A stretch of 29,638 nt of DNA from assembly GCA_027080315.1 (NCBI GenBank), contig JALWSI010000033.1, positions 1 through 29,638 of the forward strand. The letters run 5' to 3'. A program made the position numbers and the translations under genes. Shown here piece by piece: positions 1-9,044 of the stretch. Position 1 is the first letter of the stretch; each line of letters begins with the position of its first letter. Origin of the DNA: a bacterium. GTDB lineage: Bacteria; Thermosulfidibacterota; Thermosulfidibacteria; Thermosulfidibacterales; JALWSI01. The notes under the pieces are model-generated. The model worked only from the letters and a program-made list of their open reading frames with translations, was not told the DNA's origin and made no database searches.

Positions 1-1170
1 CGGATTGACGATGTGGTGACCAACCGCTTCCTGGGCTTTCCCATCTTCATCCTGGCCATGTACGCCCTCTTCTACCTCACCTTCACCCTGGCCTCCTACC
101 CGGTGGAGCTCATCGAAACCGGGGTTGACCTTCTCGGGCGGTTCCTCAGCCACCACCTTCCCCCAGGCCTCGTGAGGGAGCTCCTGGTGGACGGAGTGGT
201 AAGCGGGGTGGGGGGAGTGCTCGTCTTCCTCCCCAACATCCTCTTCCTCTTCCTGGGGATAAGCCTCTTTGAGGACACCGGTTACCTCGCCCGGGCGGCC
301 TTTATCATGGACCGCGTGATGCACTTCCTCGGGCCCCATGGAAAGTCTTTCATCCCCATGGTGATGGGCTTTGGGTGTAATGTTCCTGCAATAATGGCCA
401 CCAGAACCTTGGAGAATCCCAAAGACAGGATAATCACCATTCTTATCAATCCCCTTATGTCTTGTTCTGCAAGGCTTCCCATATACGTTCTATTTGCTGG
501 GGCCTTCTTTGCACATCACGAGGGAACAGTTATCTTCTCCCTCTACCTTATCGGGGTTGTGCTTGCCATCTTGATTGCCAGGCTATTCAAGAGTCTTTTC
601 TTCAAAGGAGAGTCTGCTCCTTTGGTGATGGAGCTTCCTCCTTACCATCTTCCCACCGCAAAGGCCGTGTTTAGTACCACCTGGCACCGAACCTTTCTCT
701 TCGTTAAGAAGGCAGGCACGGTTATTTTTGCTGCGGTTATAGTGATCTGGATGCTTGCCCATCTTCCACCTGGGGTTGCCTATGCCAGCAGGGATACCCT
801 TATGGGCAAGATAGGCTCTTTTGTGGCGCCTGTGTTGAAGCCTGCAGGCTTCGGGTACTGGCAGGTAGCTGTGGCATTGATTTTTGGTATACTCGCCAAA
901 GAGATAGTTGTGGGCACTTTGGGTACCCTTTATGGAGGCGAGAATGGTTCTTTAGCCTCTGCTATATCCCAGCACTTTACCCCCCTCTCTGCCTACGCCT
1001 TCATGGTTATGAGTCTGGTCTATATTCCCTGTATCGCTACCATAGGAGTGATTCGCAGAGAGACCAATTCCTGGAAGTGGACCGCCTTGGCAGTGGGATA
1101 CAGCCTCTTCCTTGGGTGGTTTTTGGCGGTGCTCATTTACCAGGGAGGGAGGCTTTTGGGGCTTGGTTGA
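1..1170 (+). CDS. feoB: Ferrous iron transporter FeoB, membrane C-terminal part (5' truncated by the window)
   Basis: Inner-membrane permease for GTP-driven Fe(II) uptake. The frame is open to the first base (codons R-I-D-D precede the first GTG at 13), so the G domain and the start lie outside the window; about 389 residues are visible. FeoB core motifs are present: GFGCNVPAIMATRTL near base 367, the second gate motif MSCSARLPIY near 460, GILAKEIVVGTLGTLYG near 886, and the ending YIPCIATIGVIRRE before the final transmembrane helix. The end is intact. The next gene, 51 bases on, is a ferritin/VIT1 fusion, so the locus deals with iron. Oddity: codons before about base 360 are strongly G/C-ending with CGN arginine, those after are mixed with AGA/AGG arginine (see findings). 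Family identity is secure. Confidence 0.95.
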   Translation, partial: RIDDVVTNRFLGFPIFILAMYALFYLTFTLASYPVELIETGVDLLGRFLSHHLPPGLVRELLVDGVVSGVGGVLVFLPNILFLFLGISLFEDTGYLARAAFIMDRVMHFLGPHGKSFIPMVMGFGCNVPAIMATRTLENPKDRIITILINPLMSCSARLPIYVLFAGAFFAHHEGTVIFSLYLIGVVLAILIARLFKSLFFKGESAPLVMELPPYHLPTAKAVFSTTWHRTFLFVKKAGTVIFAAVIVIWMLAHLPPGVAYASRDTLMGKIGSFVAPVLKPAGFGYWQVAVALIFGILAKEIVVGTLGTLYGGENGSLASAISQHFTPLSAYAFMVMSLVYIPCIATIGVIRRETNSWKWTALAVGYSLFLGWFLAVLIYQGGRLLGLG

Positions 1171-1204
1171 TACGAGGTGCTCCTTGAAATCTGGACTTGT
1201 AGCA

Positions 1205-1220
1205 GGTAGAAGGCTCTACC
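1205..1220 (+). promoter_or_regulatory. Perfect 6-bp hairpin holding the ribosome-binding site of the ferritin-VIT gene
   Basis: GGTAGA (1205-1210) and TCTACC (1215-1220) are perfect inverted repeats around an AGGC loop, one base before the ATG at 1222. The only Shine-Dalgarno-like bases, AAGG at 1210-1213, sit in the loop and the top of the stem. It could act as an RNA hairpin that limits ribosome access, or as a DNA palindrome bound by a metal regulator. The repeat is seen directly; a regulatory role is inference. Confidence 0.4.
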
Positions 1221-1221
1221 C

Positions 1222-2340
1222 ATGAGCGATGAAGAGAATCGCATAGAACAGATAAAGGCTTTTATTCGAGATGAGAAAGAGGCAGCCTGGCTATACCGCC
1301 ATCTTGCCGACATAGAAAAGGATGAAAAGAGGGCCTCCCTCTTTAGGGAGATGGCAGAGATTGAAGAGAAACACGCCCTTTTCTGGAAAGAGGAGCTGAA
1401 AAAGCTTGGAGTCAAGGCGCCATCCTTCTCTAAGCCTTCCTTAAAGCTCCGTTTCTACTCCATGCTTGCCAGGTTGATGGGGCCTGTGAAGACCGCCAAG
1501 ATGCTGGAAGAGAATGAGTACTCCACTGTGCTTTCATACAAGAGAGCCCTCTCCTTTGTGAGCGAAGAGAGCAAAAGCGAGTTAGAGAGGATCATAAGGG
1601 ACGAAGAGGAGCATCAGAAGGCGGCTATGCACATCAGGTTTGGGGACAAGAGCGAGGAACCCTGGCACACTAAAGGGCTCTCAATAAGGGATGTGATCTT
1701 TGGCATGAACGATGGTCTTCTATCCATCTTCTCTCTGGTGACTGGCATGTCTGGAGCCACTGCCAACAACACCCATACCGTGGTCCTGGCGGGCTTTGCT
1801 GGCACCTTGGCTGGGGCCATCTCCATGGCGGCTGGGGCCTATGTTTCTGTGCAATCTGAGAAGGAGGCTCAGGAACGCCAGATATTCCTTGAAAGAGAAG
1901 AGCTTGAGGCTATGCCAGAGGAGGAAGAGAAGGAGCTGGTGGTCATGTTTCAGCTAAAGGGCTTCACCGAGGAGGAGGCTAAAAAGATAGCCTCTCGCAT
2001 GATGGAGGACAAAGAGAAGGCCTTGGAGCACATGGTTAGAGAGGAACTCGGTATAGACCCAGAAGGGTTGCCTCAGCCCTGGAAGGCTGGAGTGGCCTCG
2101 GGAGTCTCTTTTATGGTGGGCGCGGCAGTGCCTATGCTGCCTTTTCTCGTCTTTTCTCCTTCTTGGGCCATGCCCATGTGTGTTTTAATGAGCCTTGGTG
2201 GGTTCTTTGTGATAGGGGCTGGCCGCACCATAGTAACAGGGAAGAACCCCCTAAAATCGGGGCTACAGATGTTCTCCATAGGAACAGGAGCCGCAATAGT
2301 CACATATCTGCTTGGCAAGGTGTGTGGTGTTGCGGTGTAG
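1222..2340 (+). CDS. mbfA: Ferritin-like (erythrin) domain fused to VIT1/CCC1 iron transporter, MbfA-like
   Basis: 372 residues in two parts. Residues 1-145 form a ferritin-like four-helix domain with diiron-type ligands: E20 in helix 1, E48-x-x-H51, E97 in helix 3 and E128-x-x-H131. Residues 152-372 form a VIT1/CCC1 transporter: first helices with IRDVIFGMNDGLLSIFSLV, a cytoplasmic Glu/Met-rich helical segment (about 212-278) and final membrane helices from 288. This is the architecture of membrane-bound ferritin A (MbfA, Er-VIT1), known in rhizobia as an inner-membrane Fe(II) exporter whose ferritin domain senses or oxidises iron. Placement just after feoB suggests uptake and export are managed together. 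The ATG at 1222 is the first start of the frame; its ribosome site is weak and lies in a hairpin. Family call is firm; the direction of iron transport is inferred from homologues. Confidence 0.9.
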   Translation: MSDEENRIEQIKAFIRDEKEAAWLYRHLADIEKDEKRASLFREMAEIEEKHALFWKEELKKLGVKAPSFSKPSLKLRFYSMLARLMGPVKTAKMLEENEYSTVLSYKRALSFVSEESKSELERIIRDEEEHQKAAMHIRFGDKSEEPWHTKGLSIRDVIFGMNDGLLSIFSLVTGMSGATANNTHTVVLAGFAGTLAGAISMAAGAYVSVQSEKEAQERQIFLEREELEAMPEEEEKELVVMFQLKGFTEEEAKKIASRMMEDKEKALEHMVREELGIDPEGLPQPWKAGVASGVSFMVGAAVPMLPFLVFSPSWAMPMCVLMSLGGFFVIGAGRTIVTGKNPLKSGLQMFSIGTGAAIVTYLLGKVCGVAV

Positions 2341-2388
2341 GGTTTGAAGCCTATTTTTGAAATACAAAATCCTTAGCGTGGAGATGAG

Positions 2389-3081
2389 ATGAACCTTTTG
2401 AAGCTTGTGAAAGAGAATGGTGTGCTTTTGGCGCCCTCTGTTCTTAGCGCGGATCTGTGGCGTTTGGAGGACGATATTCGTTCAATTGAGAGGGGTGGAG
2501 CACACCTTATCCATCTGGACGTGATGGACGGGGTGTTTGTGCCTAACATCTCAATGGGTTTCCCTCTTCTGGATGCCCTGAGAGAGCGCACCTCTCTGCC
2601 CTTGGATGTTCATCTTATGATCGTTGAGCCTGAGAGGTATGTTGAGCGATTCGTTAAGGCAGGGGCAGAGATTGTGAGTTTTCAGGTGGAGGCCACCTAC
2701 CATCCCCACAGGGTGCTTGGCATGATTAAAGAGGCAGGGGCCAAGGCGGGAATGGTCCTGAATCCTGGGACCCCTCTGAGTGCCATTGAACACCTTCTTG
2801 AAGAGGCAGACATGGTGCTTGTTATGTCTGTGAACCCTGGTTTTGGAGGGCAGAGGTTTATCTCCTCTGTTCTCAATAAGATAGAGGCCCTTGTATCCCT
2901 TGTGAAACAGAAAGGTCTTTCAACGGTGATAGAGGTGGATGGAGGGTTGGGTGAGTCCACCATACCTTCTGTTGTGAAAGCGGGAGCCCAGGTGTTGGTT
3001 GCAGGTTCTGCGGTCTTTGGGGCTGAGGATGTTGAGAGCGAAACGAGAAAGCTGGTGAATTTGGCAAAGCTCAGCCTTTGA
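2389..3081 (+). CDS. rpe: Ribulose-phosphate 3-epimerase
   Basis: Interconverts ribulose 5-phosphate and xylulose 5-phosphate in the cytoplasm. 230 residues, usual for the (beta/alpha)8 family. Motifs in order: [16 protein letters not shown] near residue 13, metal-ligand strand [16 protein letters not shown] near 42, [12 protein letters not shown] near 66, phosphate-binding [14 protein letters not shown] near 142 and EVDGGL near 176. The catalytic Asp pair and metal His residues are in place. ATG 2389 follows GGAGATGAG. The next gene starts about 13 bases after the stop, so the two are probably co-transcribed. A transketolase in the same strand run (7116) works in the same pathway. Confidence 0.96.
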   Translation: MNLLKLVKENGVLLAPSVLSADLWRLEDDIRSIERGGAHLIHLDVMDGVFVPNISMGFPLLDALRERTSLPLDVHLMIVEPERYVERFVKAGAEIVSFQVEATYHPHRVLGMIKEAGAKAGMVLNPGTPLSAIEHLLEEADMVLVMSVNPGFGGQRFISSVLNKIEALVSLVKQKGLSTVIEVDGGLGESTIPSVVKAGAQVLVAGSAVFGAEDVESETRKLVNLAKLSL

Positions 3082-3094
3082 TGGAGGTGTGGGT

Positions 3095-5152
3095 GTGTCT
3101 TCTGCAATCTTCCCGGTAAACAGAATAAGAAACATGGGCATAGCGGCCCATATTGATGCTGGAAAGACCACCATAACCGAGAGGATCCTGTATCTCACGG
3201 GACGGATTCACCGCATTGGAGAGGTTCACGATGGCCAGGCGGTGATGGACTGGATGGAGCAGGAGAAGGAGAGGGGTATAACCATCACCTCGGCAGCCAC
3301 CTTTTGTGAGTGGAAGAAGCACGAGATAAACATCATTGATACACCAGGTCACGTTGACTTCACCGTTGAGGTGCAAAGGTGTCTCAGAGTTTTAGATGGG
3401 TTGGTGATGGTTTTTTGCGGAGTAGGGGGGGTTGAGCCCCAGTCTGAGACCGTTTGGCACCATGCCCAGAGCTACAAGGTGCCAACCATAGCCTTTGTGA
3501 ACAAGATGGACAGAATAGGTGCCTCAATGGACTCGGTGGTTGAACAGATTGAGGAGAGATGCGGGATCGTTCCCGTTGCTTTGCAGATGCCGATTGGTTC
3601 AGAGTCAAACTTCTCTGGTGTTGTGGATCTCATCTTAATGAAGGCCCTCCTGTGGGGGGAGAATGTTGAGGATATGAAGGAAGAGAATATCCCCTCAGAG
3701 CTGCTTGAAGAGGCCGAGCTTAGGCGTTCTAAGCTGATTGAGTTGGTTGCGGAGAACGACGATGAGGTGATGGAGGCCTATTTAGAAGAGAGGGAGATCA
3801 CCGAAGATGAGTTAAAAAAGGCCATTAAGCGAGCCACCCTTGCTGGAAGAATCATGCCTGTGCTCTGTGGGTCTGCCCTTAAGAACAAGGGTATTCAGCC
3901 TTTATTGGATGCGGTTGTCTGGTATCTACCCTCTCCCAAAGAGGCACCGCCCATTGAGGGGGTGGTGCCCAAAAGCGAGAAGAGGGAGAAGCGTCCTCCC
4001 GATCCCAAGGGGCCTCCCACTGCCCTTGCCTTTAAGGTCAGCATGCTGTCGGGGCATAAGCTGGTCTATTTCAGGATCTACAGCGGGGTTTTTAAAGAAG
4101 GCATGAGGCTTCTCAACACCACCTGTGACAGAAAGGAGAAGCTGGGCACTCTCCTTAGGATGCATTCAAACCGACAGGAGAGGGTTGATGCCCTTGGCCC
4201 CGGAGAGATTGCCGCCACTACCAGCCTTAGGTGGACAAAGACAGGAGACACCCTTTGCGATCCTTCTAAGCCCATAGTGCTTGAGGGAATGGAGTTTCCT
4301 GAGCCTGTCATCTCGGTGGCTGTGGAGCCCAGAAGCCAGTCAGAAGGCGATAGTTTAGAGGCAGCACTGGCCATGCTGGCAGAGGAGGATCCCACCTTCT
4401 CTTTTGAGAGGGACGAGGAGACCGGGCAGATCATAGTTTCTGGCATGGGTGAGCTGCATTTAGAGGTTCTATTTGAGAGGCTACGAAGGGATGTGAACTT
4501 GGAGTTCACCGTTGGTCAGCCCCAGGTGGTTAGAAAAGAGACCATCACTCGTCCGGTTGAGGTGGAGGAGCTTGTTGATAGGGTTCTTGGGGACGAGGAT
4601 GAGCAGCTCTTGCTGTTTGGTGGCGTCTCTTTGAGGCTTGAGCCTTTGGAGAGGGATGCGGGGGTTGAGATTGGATGGGAGGGAGATATTCCAGAAGGTG
4701 TGGACGAAGGGCGACATGCCAACCTCCTTAATGTCATACGCAAGGCCATAGAGGATGGCCTTACCGCTGGCGTGGTGGAGGGGTATCCCGTTACCGATCT
4801 CAGGGTATTGGTCACCGGATACACCTACGAACATGGGAAAACCACTGAGCAGGCCATAGCTATGGCTGCATCTTTGGCCTTGAAGAAGGGGCTTGAGAAA
4901 GGGGAGAGCGTGCTTCTGGAGCCCATAATGGAGGTGGAGGTGATAGTTCCCTCTGAGCACTTGGGGGATGTGACAGGGGACCTTGGCAGTAGAAGGGCGA
5001 GAATAGAGGGGATAACAGATAAAGGGAGCGTTCAGGTTGTGAAGGCCTATGTGCCTTTGCGCATGATGTTTGGTTACACCACCACCCTGAGATCCCTTAC
5101 CAAGGGCAGGGGAAGCCACTCTATGCAATTGCACCGTTTTGACGCGTTCTGA
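3095..5152 (+). CDS. Divergent elongation factor G paralogue (EF-G2-like GTPase)
   Basis: Translational GTPase with the five-domain EF-G layout, about 685 residues. G domain: AHIDAGKTT (G1), [13 protein letters not shown] (switch I/G2), DTPGHVDF (G3), NKMD (G4), CGSALKNKG (G5). Domain III has [11 protein letters not shown]. Domain IV is unlike EF-G1: the usual glycine-rich GGRGQYG stretch is absent and the tip carries [19 protein letters not shown] instead of the usual HDVDSSEMAFK-type sequence, while the domain V end ([26 protein letters not shown]) is normal. This points to a secondary EF-G, perhaps for recycling or stress rather than ordinary elongation. Start: GTG 3095 is preferred because GGAGG (3083-3087) lies 7 bases upstream; GTG 3089 would leave only one base. 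No str operon genes are nearby, which supports a paralogue. Confidence 0.88.
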   Translation: MSSAIFPVNRIRNMGIAAHIDAGKTTITERILYLTGRIHRIGEVHDGQAVMDWMEQEKERGITITSAATFCEWKKHEINIIDTPGHVDFTVEVQRCLRVLDGLVMVFCGVGGVEPQSETVWHHAQSYKVPTIAFVNKMDRIGASMDSVVEQIEERCGIVPVALQMPIGSESNFSGVVDLILMKALLWGENVEDMKEENIPSELLEEAELRRSKLIELVAENDDEVMEAYLEEREITEDELKKAIKRATLAGRIMPVLCGSALKNKGIQPLLDAVVWYLPSPKEAPPIEGVVPKSEKREKRPPDPKGPPTALAFKVSMLSGHKLVYFRIYSGVFKEGMRLLNTTCDRKEKLGTLLRMHSNRQERVDALGPGEIAATTSLRWTKTGDTLCDPSKPIVLEGMEFPEPVISVAVEPRSQSEGDSLEAALAMLAEEDPTFSFERDEETGQIIVSGMGELHLEVLFERLRRDVNLEFTVGQPQVVRKETITRPVEVEELVDRVLGDEDEQLLLFGGVSLRLEPLERDAGVEIGWEGDIPEGVDEGRHANLLNVIRKAIEDGLTAGVVEGYPVTDLRVLVTGYTYEHGKTTEQAIAMAASLALKKGLEKGESVLLEPIMEVEVIVPSEHLGDVTGDLGSRRARIEGITDKGSVQVVKAYVPLRMMFGYTTTLRSLTKGRGSHSMQLHRFDAF

Positions 5153-5174
5153 GGCATGATAGGATCTTTTCCAA

Positions 5175-5201
5175 TTGACAGAGAGGCCCAACGCCTATAC
5201 T
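5175..5201 (+). promoter_or_regulatory. Probable sigma-70 promoter of sufCB
   Basis: A perfect -35 TTGACA (5175-5180) is followed after 15 bases by TATACT (5196-5201), in the 81-base gap before sufC. Spacing is shorter than the ideal 17. A short AGGC/GCCT inverted repeat lies in the spacer. A transcript would start near 5208 and reach the GGAGG site at 5224-5228. Confidence 0.5.
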
Positions 5202-5233
5202 GAAGAGCGGCGGTTGGCTTCTCGGAGGTAGGA

Positions 5234-6019
5234 ATGCTCAAGGTAGAAAATCTTAAGGTAGAGGTTGAGGGAAAGGAGATTCTGCACGGGGTCTCTCTGG
5301 AGGTGCCTGACGGAGAGGTGCATGTGCTCATGGGGCCCAATGGCTCAGGGAAAAGCACCCTTTTGATGGCCATAATGGGGTTTTCTGGATACAGGGTTAC
5401 AGAGGGTAGGATCCTCTTTAACGGGGAAGATATTACAGATCTACCCCTTCACGAAAGGGCGAGAAGAGGGTTGGGGATAGCCTTTCAGCGCCCTCCTGTG
5501 GTGAAAGGTATTAAAACCCGGCACCTTTTAGGCATATGCCTCAACAAGGGAGAGATTAAGCCGCTCACAAAGGATACCAAAGAGAAGATAGAGGCCCTTG
5601 CTGAGGAGATGAACTGCAAGCCATTTCTGGATAGAGAGGTGAATGCCGGACTGTCTGGAGGGGAGGTTAAACGTTCAGAGCTGATGCAGCTTTTGGCTCA
5701 GGATCCCAAGATGGTGCTGCTTGATGAGCCTGAATCGGGGGTTGACCTTGAGAACATTGCCCTTCTGGGAAAGGCCATAAACAGCCTTCTTGGCAGAGGG
5801 CTTGAGCCTAACGGCATTACCCCTCTCAAAGAGAAGAAGGAGAGAAGGAAGAGATCTGCCTTGGTGATAACTCACACAGGACACATCTTGAACTACCTCT
5901 TCTCTGATAGGGGTTATGTGATGATGAAGGGCAGAATTGTGTGCCAGGGTAACCCCCGTGAGATTCTCAGGACCGTTGAAAAGTACGGTTATCAGGAGTG
6001 TGTAAAGTGTCTTCGGTGA
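5234..6019 (+). CDS. sufC: Fe-S cluster assembly ATPase SufC
   Basis: Cytoplasmic ABC-type ATPase that powers the SufB scaffold. Walker [10 protein letters not shown] near residue 34, Q-loop FQRPPVV, signature [10 protein letters not shown] near 144, Walker [16 protein letters not shown] near 161 (the ESGVD form is typical of SufC) and switch His in VITHTGHIL. At 261 residues it is slightly longer than usual; the extra length is a basic stretch rich in Lys/Arg/Glu between the D-loop and the switch His. ATG 5234 has GGAGG 5 bases upstream. It overlaps the following sufB-type gene and has its own promoter candidate. No sufS, sufU, sufD or sufE is adjacent, so this is a minimal two-gene SUF unit; a cysteine desulfurase must lie elsewhere if one is used. 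Confidence 0.95.
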   Translation: MLKVENLKVEVEGKEILHGVSLEVPDGEVHVLMGPNGSGKSTLLMAIMGFSGYRVTEGRILFNGEDITDLPLHERARRGLGIAFQRPPVVKGIKTRHLLGICLNKGEIKPLTKDTKEKIEALAEEMNCKPFLDREVNAGLSGGEVKRSELMQLLAQDPKMVLLDEPESGVDLENIALLGKAINSLLGRGLEPNGITPLKEKKERRKRSALVITHTGHILNYLFSDRGYVMMKGRIVCQGNPREILRTVEKYGYQECVKCLR

Positions 6020-7071
6020 CAGATCAGAAAGATAAGCTCCTTATGGTGGGCATAGATACAGAGGAGAAGGAGAGAAGCGCCACCTTTATTCAAGAGGAGG
6101 ATAGGGTAGTCTCTTGCGGTGTTAAACAGGAAGGGGTGGAGCTTTTACCAGTGAAAAAGGCCTTAGAGAAGGGATATGGCGAGTATCTTTGGGGTGCCTT
6201 GGAGAAAGATCCCCAATATGAGGGCTTTTCTAACGGTTACTTTATCCGCTCTGAGCCTGGGGCTAAACCTGTGTTTCCCGTACAAGCCTGCCTGTATATT
6301 GCTAAAGAGGGGAGCGTTCAGCACGTTCACAACATAGTGGTGGCGGATGAGAACTCTGAGCTCCATGTGATCACTGGCTGCACCTCTGGAACCAAAAGGG
6401 GAACCCATATCGGGGTTTCTGAGTTCTACGTTAAGAAGGGCGCCCTTCTTCATTTCACCATGATTCACGCTTGGGGAGACGAGATTGAAACCTATCCTAA
6501 AACGGCGGTGGTGGTTGAAGAAGGTGGAACCTTCATTTCTGATTACATCTGCATGCATCCTGGTAAGGCCATAAAGATGTATCCTACGGTTTATCTTAAA
6601 GGGGCAGGCGCCACTGCCAGGTTTCAGAGCGTTCTGGTGGCTGTGCCAGGGGCCTCAATGGACATTGGTTCAAGGGTTTACTTGAGTGGTGAAAATACCC
6701 GAGCTGAGATCATTTCTCGAGCTGTTTCTGTGGGTGGAGAGATTATTGCAAGGGGCCATCTCATTGGCGAGGTGCCAGGTGTGAAGGCCCATCTTGAGTG
6801 TAGGGGGCTCTTGCTTGATCCCAAGGGTAGAATCCACGCCATCCCAGAGCTTGAGGGTAAGGCCATAGATCTTGAGATGACCCATGAGGCGGCAGTGGGC
6901 AAGATAGACAGGGAAGAGGTGGAGTACCTCATGGCGAGAGGTATGACAGAGGATGATGCGGTGTCGTCTATCGTGAGAGGCTTCTTGAACGTTGAGATTA
7001 TGGGATTGCCTGAGCCCTTGAAGAGGGAGCTTGACGAGATCATCTCAAAAAGCAACGAGGATGCTCTGTAA
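6007..7071 (+). CDS. sufB: SufB/SufD-family Fe-S scaffold (single SufB-like subunit)
   Basis: Partner of SufC; the beta-helix core scaffold on which Fe-S clusters are built. About 354 residues, shorter than the usual 450-480 of SufB, close to archaeal and minimal-SUF forms. Visible motifs: [44 protein letters not shown], a conserved Cys in HLECRGLLL (residue 265) matching the essential SufB cysteine region, then [20 protein letters not shown], the canonical C-terminal SufB/D signature. Start: GTG 6007 lies 8 bases after AGGAG (5994-5998) inside sufC; GTG 5998 and GTG 6016 are alternatives in frame. Overlap with sufC implies coupled translation. As the only SufB/D here it probably forms a homodimer with SufC; that is inference. 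Confidence 0.92.
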   Translation: MSSVTDQKDKLLMVGIDTEEKERSATFIQEEDRVVSCGVKQEGVELLPVKKALEKGYGEYLWGALEKDPQYEGFSNGYFIRSEPGAKPVFPVQACLYIAKEGSVQHVHNIVVADENSELHVITGCTSGTKRGTHIGVSEFYVKKGALLHFTMIHAWGDEIETYPKTAVVVEEGGTFISDYICMHPGKAIKMYPTVYLKGAGATARFQSVLVAVPGASMDIGSRVYLSGENTRAEIISRAVSVGGEIIARGHLIGEVPGVKAHLECRGLLLDPKGRIHAIPELEGKAIDLEMTHEAAVGKIDREEVEYLMARGMTEDDAVSSIVRGFLNVEIMGLPEPLKRELDEIISKSNEDAL

Positions 7072-7115
7072 GGCTTTTAATAGATAAGGATATGGAAGGG
7101 GAGGAGGAAGACCAA

Positions 7116-9044
7116 GTGGACTCTTCTTGTTCGGCTGGATGGGGTAAAGACGTGGACTTCAGCAGATTGAGAGAGCTGGCGCGGCTGTGTAGGGGCGATA
7201 TACTCACCATGACAAATATCGCAGGATCGGGGCATCCAGGTGGCTCCATGTCCTCGTTGGACATTTATCTTACCCTATTCTCCGTTGCCAATGTGGATCC
7301 AAAGAACCCTTACGATCCTGCCAGGGACCGGATAGTGGTCAGCCACGGTCATACCTCTCCGGGAGTCTATTCTGTTTTGGGGAGGTTGGGTTTCATTTCC
7401 AAGGAAGAGGTTCTCTCTCTCTTCAGAAGGGGGGGGAGCCCTTACGAGGGCCACGTGGAGAGGTCAATTCCAGGCGTGGAGTGGACCACTGGGAACTTGG
7501 GACAGGGCCTTTCTGCGGGATGCGGTTTTGCCCTTGCCTCTCGCCTTCTTGGTATTCCCTATCATGTTTTTGTGGTGATGAGCGATGCAGAGCAGGCCAA
7601 AGGCCAGGTTGCTGAGGCGAGGCGTTTTGCCATAAAGCATGAGATAAACAACATAACTGTGATAATAGACTACAACGAGATACAGATCAGTGGCAGCGTT
7701 CATGATGTTATGCCTGTTAACATAGCAGCCAACTATGCCTCTGATGGTTGGAAGGTGATGGAGGTTGATGGGCATGACCACGAGGCCTTGTGTAAAGCGA
7801 TTCTTGAGGCAAGAGACCTACACTCTCCTGTGGTTATCATAGCAAAGACCACTATTGGCAAAGGGGTCTCCTTCATGGAGGGCAAAGAGGAGTACCACGG
7901 AAGGGCCCTGAACGAGGATGAGTTCCAGAAGGCCCTTAAAGAGCTTGATGTGTCTGACTACCGCAATGGCTATCGGAAAAAGAGAGAAGAGTTCGTTCCC
8001 GAGATGCCCGAGGCGGAGGTTCCTATTCCGTCTATTAATGTGGATGTTGGAACTCCCTTTTCGTATAGACCCGGTGATAAGATAGACAACAGGGCGGCTT
8101 TTGGAAAGGCCCTTGTGGATCTTGGGAAGAGGAACTGCGGAAAGAAAGGTCACACCCCCATAGCGGTTTTTGACTGCGATCTTGCCGACTCGGTGAGGAC
8201 GGGATGGTTCTCACGGGAGAAGGATCTAGCCCCCTACTTTTTTGAGGCAGGGGTGGCTGAGCACAATGCCGCCACAGTGGCTGGTTCTCTCTCAAGCCAG
8301 GGTGTGGTGGCCTTTTTTGGAGACTTTGGAGTTTTTGGGATAGACGAGGTTTACAATCAGCAGAGACTCAACGACATAAACCATGCAAACATAAAGCTTA
8401 TTCTTACACACCTGGGACTTGATGTTGGCCAGGACGGTAAGACCCACCATTGCATAGACTACATTGGTCTTTTGAGAAACCTCTTTGGTTTCAGGTTGAT
8501 ACTTCCCGCCGATGCGAACCAGATGGACCGAGCGGTGAGATACGTCTCTGAAAGGTACGGAAACTACGCCATTGGGATGGGAAGATCCTCGCAGCCAATC
8601 ATCACAGACCTTGAAGGTGAGCCCCTATTTGGAGAGGGCTACTCTTTTAAGTATGGGGCTATTGACCTTGTGAGAGAGGGAGGCGCTGCAACCATCATAT
8701 CTTACGGGCAGATGCTTCATAGAGCAGTTTTAGCGTGGGAGGCCCTGAAAAAAGAGGGAATAGAAGTGACGGTGCTAAACTGCTCCTCTCCTTTGCATCC
8801 AGAGGAGGGGCCCTTGCTTGAAGCAGCAGAGCGAGGACCCGTCTTTGTTTATGAGGATCATAACGCCTTTACAGGACTTGGGTGTGTTGTTGGTGGTGTC
8901 TATTTAAAGCACAGAATCTCTGTGAATCTGCACTGCTTGGGAGTGAGCACCTATGCTCCTTCTGGAGAGCCAGAGATACTCTATCAGTTGCAGGGCCTTG
9001 CCCCTGAACAGCTGGCCGAAAGAATTAGGGAGGAGATTGGATAA
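7116..9044 (+). CDS. tkt: Transketolase (full-length, atypical TPP motif)
   Basis: TPP enzyme moving two-carbon units between sugar phosphates. N-terminal PP domain: GHPGGSMSSLDIYLTLF, VVSHGHTSPGVYSVLG, TTGNLGQGLSAGCGFALASR. The TPP-binding GDGE element reads SDAEQAKGQ, with Asp and Glu kept but both glycines changed; the distal metal ligand is present in IIDYNEIQISG. Pyr domain: FFEAGVAEHNAATVAGSL with the catalytic Glu, then HLGLDVGQDGKTHHCIDY. C-terminal domain from about residue 500. Length about 642, near the usual 620-670. Start: GTG 7116 is 8 bases after GGAGG (7103-7107); ATG 7092 would begin with Glu-rich codons made of that ribosome site and has poor upstream spacing. The stop overlaps the next ATG (TAATG), so the two are coupled. 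Sugar specificity cannot be read from sequence. Confidence 0.88.
   Translation: MDSSCSAGWGKDVDFSRLRELARLCRGDILTMTNIAGSGHPGGSMSSLDIYLTLFSVANVDPKNPYDPARDRIVVSHGHTSPGVYSVLGRLGFISKEEVLSLFRRGGSPYEGHVERSIPGVEWTTGNLGQGLSAGCGFALASRLLGIPYHVFVVMSDAEQAKGQVAEARRFAIKHEINNITVIIDYNEIQISGSVHDVMPVNIAANYASDGWKVMEVDGHDHEALCKAILEARDLHSPVVIIAKTTIGKGVSFMEGKEEYHGRALNEDEFQKALKELDVSDYRNGYRKKREEFVPEMPEAEVPIPSINVDVGTPFSYRPGDKIDNRAAFGKALVDLGKRNCGKKGHTPIAVFDCDLADSVRTGWFSREKDLAPYFFEAGVAEHNAATVAGSLSSQGVVAFFGDFGVFGIDEVYNQQRLNDINHANIKLILTHLGLDVGQDGKTHHCIDYIGLLRNLFGFRLILPADANQMDRAVRYVSERYGNYAIGMGRSSQPIITDLEGEPLFGEGYSFKYGAIDLVREGGAATIISYGQMLHRAVLAWEALKKEGIEVTVLNCSSPLHPEEGPLLEAAERGPVFVYEDHNAFTGLGCVVGGVYLKHRISVNLHCLGVSTYAPSGEPEILYQLQGLAPEQLAERIREEIG

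Noticed and set aside
2344-2370. Promoter before rpe (TTGAAG and CAAAAT)
   Set aside because: Both hexamers are weak and spacing is short; read-through from the upstream gene is as likely.
4481-5191. Long antisense frame (about 236 codons) opposite the EF-G paralogue
   Set aside because: It lies wholly opposite a well-supported coding gene, has no recognisable motif, and its composition follows from the codon bias of the sense strand.
5780-5870. Basic insertion in SufC as a frameshift
   Set aside because: The frame is continuous, and the switch-His region and C-terminus continue normally, so it is a surface insertion, not an error.
7092-7115. ATG 7092 as the transketolase start
   Set aside because: The first codons are made of the GGAGGAGG ribosome site that fits GTG 7116, and upstream spacing for 7092 is poor.
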